64,000 nucleotides of DNA from Fen-549 sp050011315 (GTDB lineage Bacteria; Actinomycetota; Thermoleophilia; Gaiellales; Gaiellaceae). Position numbers and translations under genes: made by a program. The stretch is taken from positions 1 through 64,000 of the forward strand of contig JBEKJI010000007.1 of the NCBI GenBank assembly GCA_050011315.1, read 5' to 3'. This document shows, one piece after another, positions 42,411-51,144 of the stretch. Each line of letters begins with the position of its first letter. Positions within the stretch are counted from its first letter, which is position 1. Under the pieces are notes generated by a model. It was not told the DNA's origin. It did not search any database and saw only the letters and a program-made list of their open reading frames with translations.

Positions 42411-43421
42411 TTGGCGGCCAGCCCGCCCGACACAGCGAATAAACGCGATGGCACGAGACATGCGCTTAACGAACGGTTAGTTTTTGTACCTGTGGATCCT
42501 CGCCTGATCCCACTGAATGCTCTCCTAGCCCTGCTGCGAGAAGAGGCCGGGTGGCCATCGCCTCTCCGAGACCAGGGCTTCATTCGGCATCTGATCGAGG
42601 CCTTCGTCCATTCGCAGACAGGAACCACCAAGGCGGATATGGTCATGTATCGACGAGATCCTGATCTAGTCGTCCTCGCTGAATGCAAGAGCGGCAAGAA
42701 CTTACAAGAGGCGCAGGCGCGCGCCTATCAAGCAGCCGATGCTGATTCCCTCCGACGAGCCGGAACGCTCCCCCGCGCCTTCGCTAAGGATGCTGTAGTT
42801 CCTGTGGTTGCCCTCTTCGTCGCTCTCGAATCCCATCGAGCTGACGTTGAGTCATGTATGGCGCATCTCGGAGTCCGCTCACCGCTATTAACGGTCGGGC
42901 GAGAACGCGTTCGGCTCTCGGGAACGGATGGAGTGGCAGGCTTATCAGACTTCGACTTGGTAGGCGAGTATGGGAACCCTCCGGCCCGTATACCGATCGA
43001 TTATCAGAGCCCAGAGGACGAGACCAAAGAGCTGGTCGTCCCTCGTCTCATGGCGGCGACCGCAAGGCGCGAAGAGTATGTTGAGGTCAATGAGCTGTGC
43101 CGAGACTTGCTGCCAGAGTGGTGCATCCTCAGCCATAGTGGCCGAAGGGAGTTCATCCGCCGAATCGAGCAGATCCTCCGTGGCGTCTGCGCTAGCGATC
43201 TAAAGGAGTACTGCCGCTTTGAGCCTCAGTCGAATCAGATACCCTCCCGTGTTGTGATACTCGGGACGCCGGCCGCGCTCGATCCGCGGGGCGCAACGCA
43301 GGCGTGGCAAGCGCGACAACGACGAGCCGCTAAGTTGCTTGGCCGAACTCGCACACCCCACGTCGAAGGACAACTCTCTCTAGATGACCTAGCCGGAGCC
43401 GGAGGATTAGCAACCGAGTAA
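42411..43421 (+). CDS. PD-(D/E)xK nuclease-like protein
   Basis: 336 aa. The motif KADMVMYRRDPDLVVLAECKSG (Asp, then Glu-Cys-Lys after a hydrophobic strand, about residues 74-96) matches the D...ExK core of restriction-type nucleases. The second half is helical with a RREFIRRIEQIL segment, and the end carries QLSLDDLAGAGG. The start is uncertain: TTG at 42411 lacks a ribosome site; a GTG at 42492 is an alternative that still keeps the nuclease core. It is followed 21 bp on by a gene of unknown type, and the pair looks like a small defence module. Confidence 0.65.
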   Translation: MAASPPDTANKRDGTRHALNERLVFVPVDPRLIPLNALLALLREEAGWPSPLRDQGFIRHLIEAFVHSQTGTTKADMVMYRRDPDLVVLAECKSGKNLQEAQARAYQAADADSLRRAGTLPRAFAKDAVVPVVALFVALESHRADVESCMAHLGVRSPLLTVGRERVRLSGTDGVAGLSDFDLVGEYGNPPARIPIDYQSPEDETKELVVPRLMAATARREEYVEVNELCRDLLPEWCILSHSGRREFIRRIEQILRGVCASDLKEYCRFEPQSNQIPSRVVILGTPAALDPRGATQAWQARQRRAAKLLGRTRTPHVEGQLSLDDLAGAGGLATE

Positions 43422-43442
43422 CCCGAAGACGTATTCGCCGAA

Positions 43443-44522
43443 ATGGACAGACAAGACCTACATGCACTTCTTACAGCCGCGATGGTCGGCGAGACTCCGC
43501 CGCAGACGCTCGGTGGGCGCGTGCGTCCCGGTAAGGTCAAGTCGCGACTGATCGAGGCACACCCACCTGGCCACGACCGGGATGGGATAGCCGACCTTTT
43601 GTCGGAGATCTCCGAGTTTTCAGGTACGCGCGTCGAGAGGCTCGGCGATGACCTGTGGGGACTACTCGCTGATCGAGATGTGGTCTTCTTCGACACGCTG
43701 AACGAACGTTTCTGGCTCCTTCACACGACGGCCACGGCCGACGTGCTCTCCCGTTTCGTAACGAAGGAGCTTCTCGGTCGTCCCCAGCTCGACAGCGCCT
43801 GGTTACCGGCGAGCCAGCTCAGCGAACTCGAAGGCGAACGCCAGTGGATGAACTCTTCGTTCTTCGCAGACGATCTCGTTCCGACGAACGGAGGTCAGAA
43901 CGGGGCGCGTAGGTGGCGTCTTCAGGTGGAAGGGTTTGCGCCTCAAGACCTCCTTGAGGTCGTTCGGCGCGAGCTACCGAGGTACGCAGCCGCAACATCG
44001 CTGACTGCAGTGGGCTCCCGCGTCGTCTCGCCCGGTGTCGGCGACGTGCAGATAGTTGCCGACTACCGAGGCGGGTTCGTCTCGTCCGGTAACAGCTTCG
44101 ATCTCGTTGCGGGGGTTCTCTGGCGAACGCTGGATCGGTACGAGACGTTCGTGCGTTCGCTCGAAAACACCCACCAACTAAGGACAGTGGCAGTGGGCGA
44201 TCTCGGCCTCGAAATCAGTGGCGAGATTGCGACTATCTACTTTCCTGAACCAGTCGGCGATCTATCAGCCTTCGTCTCAGGACTGTTCAGCTGTCGCGCG
44301 CCTTTCCGCCTCTGGGCTGTACCGAGAGAGGTCACCTCAGGAGAATGGGAAGCAAACGCTGTGGATCTTCATATCGGGCAGACGCTACGCATCGAAATAC
44401 GCCGAGATTGGATGCGAGTGCTACTCGACGCGGAAACTTGCGGCAATACTCTCGCGCGGCTGGTTGCGAACCTCCAGCATCGGTATCACGCGCAGACAAC
44501 GCTCTCACCTGTAGCGGCATAG
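43443..44522 (+). CDS. Unknown protein, partner of the nuclease-like gene
   Basis: 359 aa, no membrane segment. The N-terminal ~60 residues are basic with a PGKVKSRLIEAH stretch, the middle has a strand-rich part (LWGLLADRDVVFFDTLNERFWLLH), and the C-terminal third is beta-rich (AVGDLGLEISGEIATIYF, VDLHIGQTLRIEIR). I recognise no family. Same strand and close spacing to the nuclease gene suggest co-expression. Confidence 0.6.
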   Translation: MDRQDLHALLTAAMVGETPPQTLGGRVRPGKVKSRLIEAHPPGHDRDGIADLLSEISEFSGTRVERLGDDLWGLLADRDVVFFDTLNERFWLLHTTATADVLSRFVTKELLGRPQLDSAWLPASQLSELEGERQWMNSSFFADDLVPTNGGQNGARRWRLQVEGFAPQDLLEVVRRELPRYAAATSLTAVGSRVVSPGVGDVQIVADYRGGFVSSGNSFDLVAGVLWRTLDRYETFVRSLENTHQLRTVAVGDLGLEISGEIATIYFPEPVGDLSAFVSGLFSCRAPFRLWAVPREVTSGEWEANAVDLHIGQTLRIEIRRDWMRVLLDAETCGNTLARLVANLQHRYHAQTTLSPVAA

Positions 44523-44549
44523 ATAGCCGAGAGCGGCGCGGAGTCGGGG

Positions 44550-45020
44550 TCAGCCTTCACCTATCTCGCCGCCCCCAACCTGACCAATACGCGCGACCGT
44601 GTCGCTCCGAACAAGGTACGCATCGAGCAAGTCCGCGGCCTCCGATTCGTTCCCAGGCATGAGGTGGCCGTACCGATCGAGCGTGATCATCACACTCGAA
44701 TGGCCCATATAGCTCGACAGCGCCTTCGCGTTTACGCCCGCGGCGATCATCAGGCTCGCGAAGGTGTGCCGAGACTCGTGGAGCGTAATAGGCTTAAGCT
44801 CCGCCTCCTTCCATGCCGAGACGGCTCTGCGCTGAACGCTCGAAGGGTTAAACGGCCGATCGACAGTCCGCCCGAAGACAAGACCAGTGTCGCGACGCTG
44901 TCGCATCCGATGCTCAACTAGGAAGTCTCGAAGAACCACGGGGATCGGAACCGTACGGCGACCGGCACGGCTCTTCGGCTCCACATAACCCTCTTTCGCG
45001 TCCCACGACCATGAACAGCA
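44550..45020 (-). pseudogene. Truncated tyrosine recombinase (island integrase)
   Basis: Only the C-terminal catalytic part remains: WDAKEGYVEPKSRAGRRTV with the first Arg region, then the HESRHTFASLM box (His-x-x-Arg), GHSSVMITLDRYGH with the last His and the nucleophile Tyr. A TGA stands in frame just upstream (45021-45023), and no N-terminal core-binding domain is found in any frame before the next gene. It is most likely the decayed integrase that inserted the island at the tRNA. Confidence 0.85.
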
Positions 45021-45256
45021 TCAAGTAGGGAGGCGTCTCTCAGCGATGGAATCGATGCTCTTCGCGAGGTCGAATCCGCCGTTCGAACCTTCGCTTGACC
45101 GTTTCGGGTTCACGCTCCGGTTGTCTAGCTCTCTCCTTACCGAGGTTTTCGCACGGCGCTTCGCCGCCCTCGCTCGGCTGCTGCTTATCTTCTTGCCTCT
45201 CTGCGTAGCGGAGCCTTCTTATCGGTCGGCCTGGTCCATCGTGGGACAATTGAGCC

Positions 45257-46084
45257 GTGAACCTCACTTGGCAGGCACTCGCACGAGAGGCAGGACTCGC
45301 AGCGGAGCACATCGCAATCGGAGTAACCGCGCTCGGCCGCGCGAACTACGCTAAGCACGCTTACTACCAACAGGCGTTCTTTGCCCTATCTATCGGTTTC
45401 GAACGATCTTCGAAAATTGCTCTTTCAGTCGATCACGCTCTAGACAACGGAGGCGCGTTCCAAGACGGCCAGACGCTTCGCGCCTATGGCCACGATCTGA
45501 GGCAACTTCTCTCGCTACTAGAGGAGATAGCAAGCAAGCGCAAGCTGCCTGCTCCAGCAGATCAACTTCCTCATTCGCTCATCCATGACGGCGTCGTCGA
45601 TACGCTCTCGGACTTCGCGCAGAACATCACTCGCTACTACAACCTCGACCTCGTTGCTGGCGACCCCAGAACGTCTACCCGAGACGATCCCATCTCAACT
45701 TGGTATCGGCGGGTCACGGTGCCGGTACTAGAAGCGCACTATCAGCAACGCTATCGAGAGCGCCACGAACAGAACGCTCGACAGATTCAAGCGCTCCTTC
45801 AAGGGCACGCAATCGTACGCCATCATGCGGAGACACGCGAGCCAATCGACTCTCCCTACGAAGCATCGCTGCAGATGGTCAAGACGGAGTTTGCTAAGCG
45901 TTGGGAACGTATGTATGTCCTACAAGTCGCACGGTTCGTCGCGAGTGTTCTCGCCGACCTTGGATACGAAGCGCAGACTCAGCAACTCCCCGATGTGCCC
46001 TACCTCGGCGACTTCTTCACGATATTCCGGATGGACGATGCTTATTTCCGATCAAGGAAGACGTGGTCTATCTACTCGCCCTAG
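45257..46084 (+). CDS. All-helical protein, unknown
   Basis: 275 aa, strongly helical and without membrane segments. The segments YYQQAFFALSIGFERSSKIA and GHDLRQLLSLLEEIA resemble HEPN or abortive-infection type helical bundles, but no clear catalytic motif supports this. ATG/GTG start: GTG 45257 follows a GTGGGACAATTGAGCC stretch. The 3' end overlaps the convergent membrane gene by 4 bp. Confidence 0.55.
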   Translation: MNLTWQALAREAGLAAEHIAIGVTALGRANYAKHAYYQQAFFALSIGFERSSKIALSVDHALDNGGAFQDGQTLRAYGHDLRQLLSLLEEIASKRKLPAPADQLPHSLIHDGVVDTLSDFAQNITRYYNLDLVAGDPRTSTRDDPISTWYRRVTVPVLEAHYQQRYRERHEQNARQIQALLQGHAIVRHHAETREPIDSPYEASLQMVKTEFAKRWERMYVLQVARFVASVLADLGYEAQTQQLPDVPYLGDFFTIFRMDDAYFRSRKTWSIYSP

Positions 46085-46881
46085 GAGTCGATCTCTGCCT
46101 CGCTCTCCGCCATCTGGACCCAATCGCCAATGCCGAGGGCGCGCCCAGCAAGGTGTCGGAGCTTCCGTCGGATAGAGGTTAGTTCCGAGGGTCGAACAGC
46201 AGGTTGCGTGTCGAGATCTAACGCGATCTCGATTGCTAGCCATAGGAGGACAACGCTGCTGATCCATCCCCAACACACGAGGATCACGACCCACGCCAAG
46301 TGCCGGTTCGAGGCTCCGCTAGTAAACGCGTAGTAGTTACCAAGAGCGAGAGAGAACAGGATGACCGCGGGGAAGAAGCCGAACCTCGCTCGGAAAACCC
46401 AAGAGATATTGCCATGAGCCGCTCCGGCTCTGCTTTCTCGCAAGCGCTTCAGCCAAGTCTCGAAAACCACAGGATCCGCGGGGATCTTCGGACTCGTGGG
46501 GAACCAATTGTCGAATTCTCCGCGAGCTGCGTTCCAACGTTCTACGAACCGTTCTTTCCAGGCGCCGTCGTCGATTAGGAGCGCCGCTTTCTCCTCCAGA
46601 GTGCAGATGTAGTCGTAGATACGACGCATCCGAGCTAGTTCTCCCAACCAGAAGAACATCGTGAAAGACACGATCGCCGGGACGATTACCAGCAGCGCCA
46701 AGAGCACGACTGAATCGTGCTTGTGCCACTGCGTGAGAGAGGCGGCTAGGAGGATCGCAATTACCGCTGACCCCCATTGCAGCGACGTGTAGGTGTTGTC
46801 GTTGCAGCGCCTTCCGCTCTCGCTACAAGATCGGTACTCCTCGCATAATAGGGCTAGGTAGCGGCTTCGATCGTCTTCCAC
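46081..46881 (-). CDS. Four-helix membrane protein, SLATT/DUF4231-like
   Basis: 266 aa with two helix pairs: SLQWGSAVIAILLAASL and SVVLLALLVIVPAIVSFTMF near the N terminus, then a soluble middle (~100 residues), then FFPAVILFSLALGNYYAF and WVVILVCWGWISSVVLLWLA. A short charged tail follows. This layout resembles membrane effectors found in nucleotide-signalling defence systems, but I see no cyclase gene beside it. Convergent with the previous gene. Confidence 0.5.
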   Translation of the reverse strand: MEDDRSRYLALLCEEYRSCSESGRRCNDNTYTSLQWGSAVIAILLAASLTQWHKHDSVVLLALLVIVPAIVSFTMFFWLGELARMRRIYDYICTLEEKAALLIDDGAWKERFVERWNAARGEFDNWFPTSPKIPADPVVFETWLKRLRESRAGAAHGNISWVFRARFGFFPAVILFSLALGNYYAFTSGASNRHLAWVVILVCWGWISSVVLLWLAIEIALDLDTQPAVRPSELTSIRRKLRHLAGRALGIGDWVQMAESEAEIDS

Positions 46882-46975
46882 GGATCACTGCCTCCCTTCG
46901 GAGCCGCCATTATCGACCGACCCAGGGCAATCAGCAAGGGCGCCTCCGCTGCGACCAACCATCGATCATTCGCGT

Positions 46976-49951
46976 TCAGGAAGCCTCGCGCAGCCGCTCG
47001 TACACCTTCCGCACGTAGTAGTCCGAGAGGAGGTCGCGGAAGTCCTGGTCGTCGAGCACGCGCTTGAAGATGTCGTCGTTGGCGTCCATGCGCCCGACGA
47101 TCGTGCTCATGAAGGCTTTGTCGAAGGCGAAGCGGAAGTTGGTGAGGTCGTTCTGCTGAGCCTGGGCGGCGAGGGTCGGGTCGGCGATCCAGCTCTCCTC
47201 GAACTGATCGAAGAGGAGCTGGTCGGCTTCGGTCAAGTTCAGGCCGAAGCGCTCGTTGATCACCTCGATGATCCGCGAGAGGTGGTCCTGCTCGGCGTCG
47301 CGCTGCGAACCCCGGCCGTCGAAGATCGAACGCAGTACGCCTGCGCCCTCCTCGACCGACGCCGAGCCCTCGAACGTCTTCTCCAAGCGCAGGTGCGTCA
47401 GCTCGACCTCGCTGCCCAGGTCGAGGCGGCCCTCGTTGGATCCGGGCAGGATCGCCGCCAGCGCTCGCGCGTAGAGGTAGTCGCGTTCGAGCGAGCTGTC
47501 GGTGAAGGAGACGACCTGGGAGAGGAAGGCGTAGACGTGGATGAAGCGGCGGAGCGCGCCTCGGAACTCATCCTGTTGATCCTCGGGCAAGAGGTTGAAA
47601 CGGTCGAGCGCGGGATCGAGCAGCGCGTAGAGCTTCGGGTGATCGCGCTCGCTTCCGAGCGAGGCGAGCAGCCTGGCCACCGGCTCGATCTCGTCCTCCC
47701 TGAGTAGGTCAAAGGCGTCGAGGTCGCGGCGGGTGTCGTAGAGGAGGTTCGGGTCGGTCGGGATCGCGACCGTAACGTCGTAGTAGGGCTTGAAGGCGGC
47801 CTTGATGTCCTCGGCGTCGTTTCGGAAGTCGAGCACAAAGGTGTCGGTCTTGCCTGGGTAGATCCGGTTCAGGCGGGAGAGCGTCTGCACCGCGTGTAGG
47901 CCGGTCAGAGGCTTGTCCACGAACATCGTGTGCAGGAGCGGTTGGTCGTAGCCGGTCTGGAACTTCTCGGCGACGACGAGCACCTGGTAGTCGCCCTCTC
48001 CGAACTGCTTGGGGGTCTGCGACTCGGGGAACTTGTTCATCCCGGACTCGGTGAACTCATCGCTGCGATCGAGAACCTTCCCGGAGAAGGCAACGAGCGT
48101 GTGCACGTCCTCGTAGCCCTTCTCGTGGATGTAGCGATCGAGCGCGAGCTTGTAGCGCACGGCATGTAGGCGGCTGGAGGTCACGACCATCGCCTTCGCC
48201 AGGCCGCCGATCTTCGCGTGGGTGTGCTCGCGGAAGTGCTCGACGATGATCTCGGCCTTCTGGGCGAGGTTGTGTGGGTGGAGCTGCAGGAAGCGGGCGA
48301 TGGCCGCTCGCGCCTTCGGGATCTCGTACTGCGGGTCGTCGCGGATCGCCTTCTCGATGCGGAAGTAGGTGTCGTAGGTCGTGTAGTTCGCGAGCACGTC
48401 GAGGATGAAGCCCTCCTCGATCGCCTGACGCATCGTGTAGAGGTGGAAGGGCTCGAAGTGGCCCTTCTCCGGATTGCGCGTGCCGAAGAGTTCGAGCGTC
48501 TTCGCCTTGGGTGTCGCGGTGAACGCGAAGAAACTCAGGTTCGACTGGTGCCCCCGCGCCGCCGCTTGCCGGGCAAGGAAGTCCTCACCGTCGCCGCGGG
48601 TCTCTTCGTCCGCGAGGTCGATCGCCTCCGCGTCGGCGAGCGCGGCGTCAGCGTCGGGCTCCTCGCCGAGGGCGAGCTTCATGTCCTTCGACGCCTCGCC
48701 GGTCTGCGAGGAGTGCGCCTCGTCCACGATCACCGCGTAGCGGCGCTCCGGCAGCTCGGCGACTTTGTCGAGGATGAACGGGAACTTCTGCAGCGTGGTG
48801 ATAATCACGCGCGCCTGCTCGCCTGTGAGCGCCTGCGCGAGCTGCGAGGAGTCCTTGTCGATCTTTTCAACGACCCCGCGCACGTGCTCGAACTGGTAGA
48901 TCGTGTCCTGGAGCTGGCGGTCGAGCACGATCCTGTCAGTGATAACGATCACCTTGTCGAACACCTTCTGGTCGGTCGCGTCGTGCAGGGTGGAGAGCCG
49001 GTGCGCGAGCCAGGCGATCGTGTTCGACTTGCCCGACCCGGCCGAGTGCTGGACGAGGTAGTTCTCTCCGGCTCCGCTCGCGCGGGCATCGGCTTCGAGC
49101 TTGAGCACGGCATCCCACTGGTGGAAGCGCGGAAAGATGATGTGCGCCTTAGCACGCTTTTCGACCTTCGACCCTTCGCTCGGCATCTCCACGTGGATGA
49201 AGCGCGCGATCAGATCGAGCCAGGCGTCTCGCTGCCAGACCCGCTCCCACAGGTACGAGGTGCGGTAACCGTCCGGGTTGGGCGGGTTTCCCTCGCCGCC
49301 TTCGCAACCGAGGTTGAAGGGCAGGAACTGCGTCCGCTGTCCCTCCAGCTTCGTCGTCATCGCGACCTCTTCCGGATCGACCGCGAAGTGCACGAGCGCT
49401 CGCCGCCCGAGCAGGACATTCGCCGAGTCGCGATCCTCTCGGTACTGCTTCTTCGCGTGCTCGACCGTCTGGTTCGTGAGCGGGTTCTTCAGCTCAGCCG
49501 TGGCGACCGGGATCCCGTTCAGGAACAGGCAGAGATCGAGCGTATTCTGGCCCTGCCCGTACGCGAGCTGGCGCACGACCGTGAGCCGGTTCGCCTCGTA
49601 GCGAGCGAGTAGTTCCGGCGTCAGCCCGTGCGCGGGCTTGAAGTAGGCGAGCTGCAGTGTCACGCCCTGATCGACTACGCCGTGCCGCAGCACGTCGAGC
49701 GCGCCCCGGTCGTCGATCTCCGCCGCGAGCCGCTTGAGGAAACCGGTCTCGGCATTCCCGCCTACGCCGCCGTAGCGGGAGACGAGCTGTGCGAGCACCT
49801 TCTCCTGCGTCGCTTGCAGGAACGCGATGACGCCGTTCGGGTCGAGGCCGAGTGAGGCATCGAAAGACTCTGTGCTGCCGCTCCCGTAGTCACCGCTTTC
49901 GAGTAGTGACGCCTCGATGGCGCCCTCGAATGCCGTCTCGTTCGCTTTCAC
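46976..49951 (-). CDS. hsdR: Type I restriction enzyme, endonuclease/translocase subunit
   Basis: 991 aa. Nuclease core PD-(D/E)xK with CLFLNGIPVATAELKN (ELK) near residue 155. Translocase Walker A is HSAGSGKSNTIAW, the DEAD-type box VIVDEAHSSQ and motif III FTATPKAKT, then the C-terminal helical domain ending YYVRKVYERLREA. The GTG start at 49951 has GGAGG 6-10 nt upstream and overlaps the hsdS stop (GTGA). The longer open frame upstream is not used. Works with hsdS and hsdM, transcribed in the order M-S-R. Confidence 0.95.
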   Translation of the reverse strand: MKANETAFEGAIEASLLESGDYGSGSTESFDASLGLDPNGVIAFLQATQEKVLAQLVSRYGGVGGNAETGFLKRLAAEIDDRGALDVLRHGVVDQGVTLQLAYFKPAHGLTPELLARYEANRLTVVRQLAYGQGQNTLDLCLFLNGIPVATAELKNPLTNQTVEHAKKQYREDRDSANVLLGRRALVHFAVDPEEVAMTTKLEGQRTQFLPFNLGCEGGEGNPPNPDGYRTSYLWERVWQRDAWLDLIARFIHVEMPSEGSKVEKRAKAHIIFPRFHQWDAVLKLEADARASGAGENYLVQHSAGSGKSNTIAWLAHRLSTLHDATDQKVFDKVIVITDRIVLDRQLQDTIYQFEHVRGVVEKIDKDSSQLAQALTGEQARVIITTLQKFPFILDKVAELPERRYAVIVDEAHSSQTGEASKDMKLALGEEPDADAALADAEAIDLADEETRGDGEDFLARQAAARGHQSNLSFFAFTATPKAKTLELFGTRNPEKGHFEPFHLYTMRQAIEEGFILDVLANYTTYDTYFRIEKAIRDDPQYEIPKARAAIARFLQLHPHNLAQKAEIIVEHFREHTHAKIGGLAKAMVVTSSRLHAVRYKLALDRYIHEKGYEDVHTLVAFSGKVLDRSDEFTESGMNKFPESQTPKQFGEGDYQVLVVAEKFQTGYDQPLLHTMFVDKPLTGLHAVQTLSRLNRIYPGKTDTFVLDFRNDAEDIKAAFKPYYDVTVAIPTDPNLLYDTRRDLDAFDLLREDEIEPVARLLASLGSERDHPKLYALLDPALDRFNLLPEDQQDEFRGALRRFIHVYAFLSQVVSFTDSSLERDYLYARALAAILPGSNEGRLDLGSEVELTHLRLEKTFEGSASVEEGAGVLRSIFDGRGSQRDAEQDHLSRIIEVINERFGLNLTEADQLLFDQFEESWIADPTLAAQAQQNDLTNFRFAFDKAFMSTIVGRMDANDDIFKRVLDDQDFRDLLSDYYVRKVYERLREAS

Positions 49952-51144
49952 GCCGCCTCCGAGAGATTCAGCTCGCCGGTCACGGCGGTTGTGATGAGCG
50001 CCTGGCGGTGCTCTACAAGTAGGTCGATCTGGCGTTCGAGCGTCGCCGTCAGACACTCCGTCCGCGTCCGAGTCTGGCGGACACGATCTGCAAGCGTGGA
50101 TTGTTCGTCGCTTGGAACCAACGGAACAGGGAGCGCCTTGAGCGCTTCGACGTTGAAGTGGGACTGGATCGCGCCGACGGAATGCTTCGCGACGTGCTTT
50201 CGGCACCAATCGGAGTTGATCACTGCTTCGAGATACGCGGAGGAGACACCTGGCTTGGGGCGCGTGATAAGGAGATCGATGCAGTTCGCTCCCTCAAGCT
50301 GAGTTGGCACGACTGCCGTCGCGCCCGCCTGGCCACTGCGCACCGTCACGAGATCGCCGCGCATCAGCCGGGACTTGGGATGTAGCGCGTGCCCTTCTCG
50401 GGTGATATTGATGAGGTCATCGAAGCGAATCCTGCCGGGAGTGACGTTGATTCCGCGAAGCGCAGGCACGCCCTCATCTGCATACCACTGCGCTGGCGTC
50501 ACAACGATTCCGACTGTTACCTCGCGGGCGAGGTGCTTGAGTGGCGTCTCTCCGTGGCGGTCAGCCACTGCGCGAAGGTCAAGCTCTACTCGCGCTTCGG
50601 TCTGCTCTCCTATTAGCGTCACCATCCGCCGCTTCTTCTCGATGAGCGCGTCGATCCGGGCCGTCTCCGCGTCTAGGAACGAGGCAATTCGCATCTGCTG
50701 GGAACGATCTGGGACCCTCACCCACATCTTCGTAATGTCTCCCGGGCGTGCTCGCTGATGGCTCCGGGTGACCGATTGAACCCGAGAGTCGAGTTCCTGG
50801 CGAGTCGATTCCGCCAAGAGCAAGAAGATGAGGAAGCGAGTGTCGATGGCGTGTGGCCGCAGAACTACGAACTCACCGGAGCAAACGGTCGGAACCGCGT
50901 GGTACTCAGCAAGCAGAACCCGTGGCTTTCGTGGATTGAGCTTCGAGATCAGAACTTCTCCACCGGTTAGAAGCGTCTTCGAGCTTCCAATCTCTGTTAC
51001 GGGCTCCAACTGGCCGTCTCCCGATTCATCGAACACTGGAATGCTGTAGTGGAAGACGGCGTCGGTGCCGAACGACTCGGGCGCGACTGTGTTACGCACT
51101 TCCTCCGCAACCCCATCGAGCCGTACTCTCCGCCAGCCACTCAC
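49948..51144 (-). CDS. hsdS: Type I restriction system specificity subunit
   Basis: 398 aa with the two target-recognition domain layout. An N-terminal TRD is followed by a conserved helix (MRIASFLDAETARIDALIEK), then a second TRD beginning LKHLAREVTVGIVVTP, and a second conserved helix (QSTLADRVRQTRTRTECLTA). The sequence read is set by these two TRDs. Start ATG at 51144 overlaps the hsdM stop (ATGA). Confidence 0.94.
   Translation of the reverse strand: MSGWRRVRLDGVAEEVRNTVAPESFGTDAVFHYSIPVFDESGDGQLEPVTEIGSSKTLLTGGEVLISKLNPRKPRVLLAEYHAVPTVCSGEFVVLRPHAIDTRFLIFLLLAESTRQELDSRVQSVTRSHQRARPGDITKMWVRVPDRSQQMRIASFLDAETARIDALIEKKRRMVTLIGEQTEARVELDLRAVADRHGETPLKHLAREVTVGIVVTPAQWYADEGVPALRGINVTPGRIRFDDLINITREGHALHPKSRLMRGDLVTVRSGQAGATAVVPTQLEGANCIDLLITRPKPGVSSAYLEAVINSDWCRKHVAKHSVGAIQSHFNVEALKALPVPLVPSDEQSTLADRVRQTRTRTECLTATLERQIDLLVEHRQALITTAVTGELNLSEAA

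Noticed and set aside
45040..45312. 90-codon minus-strand frame as the missing integrase N terminus
   Set aside because: Its sequence is highly charged with no resemblance to a core-binding domain, and it is in a different frame from the catalytic part.
48218..49612. Plus-strand open frame of 464 codons
   Set aside because: Antisense to hsdR; composition is that of a shadow frame.
49952..50209. N-terminal extension of HsdR by 86 residues
   Set aside because: It lies inside hsdS on the same strand; GTG at 49951 has a good ribosome site and is coupled to the hsdS stop.
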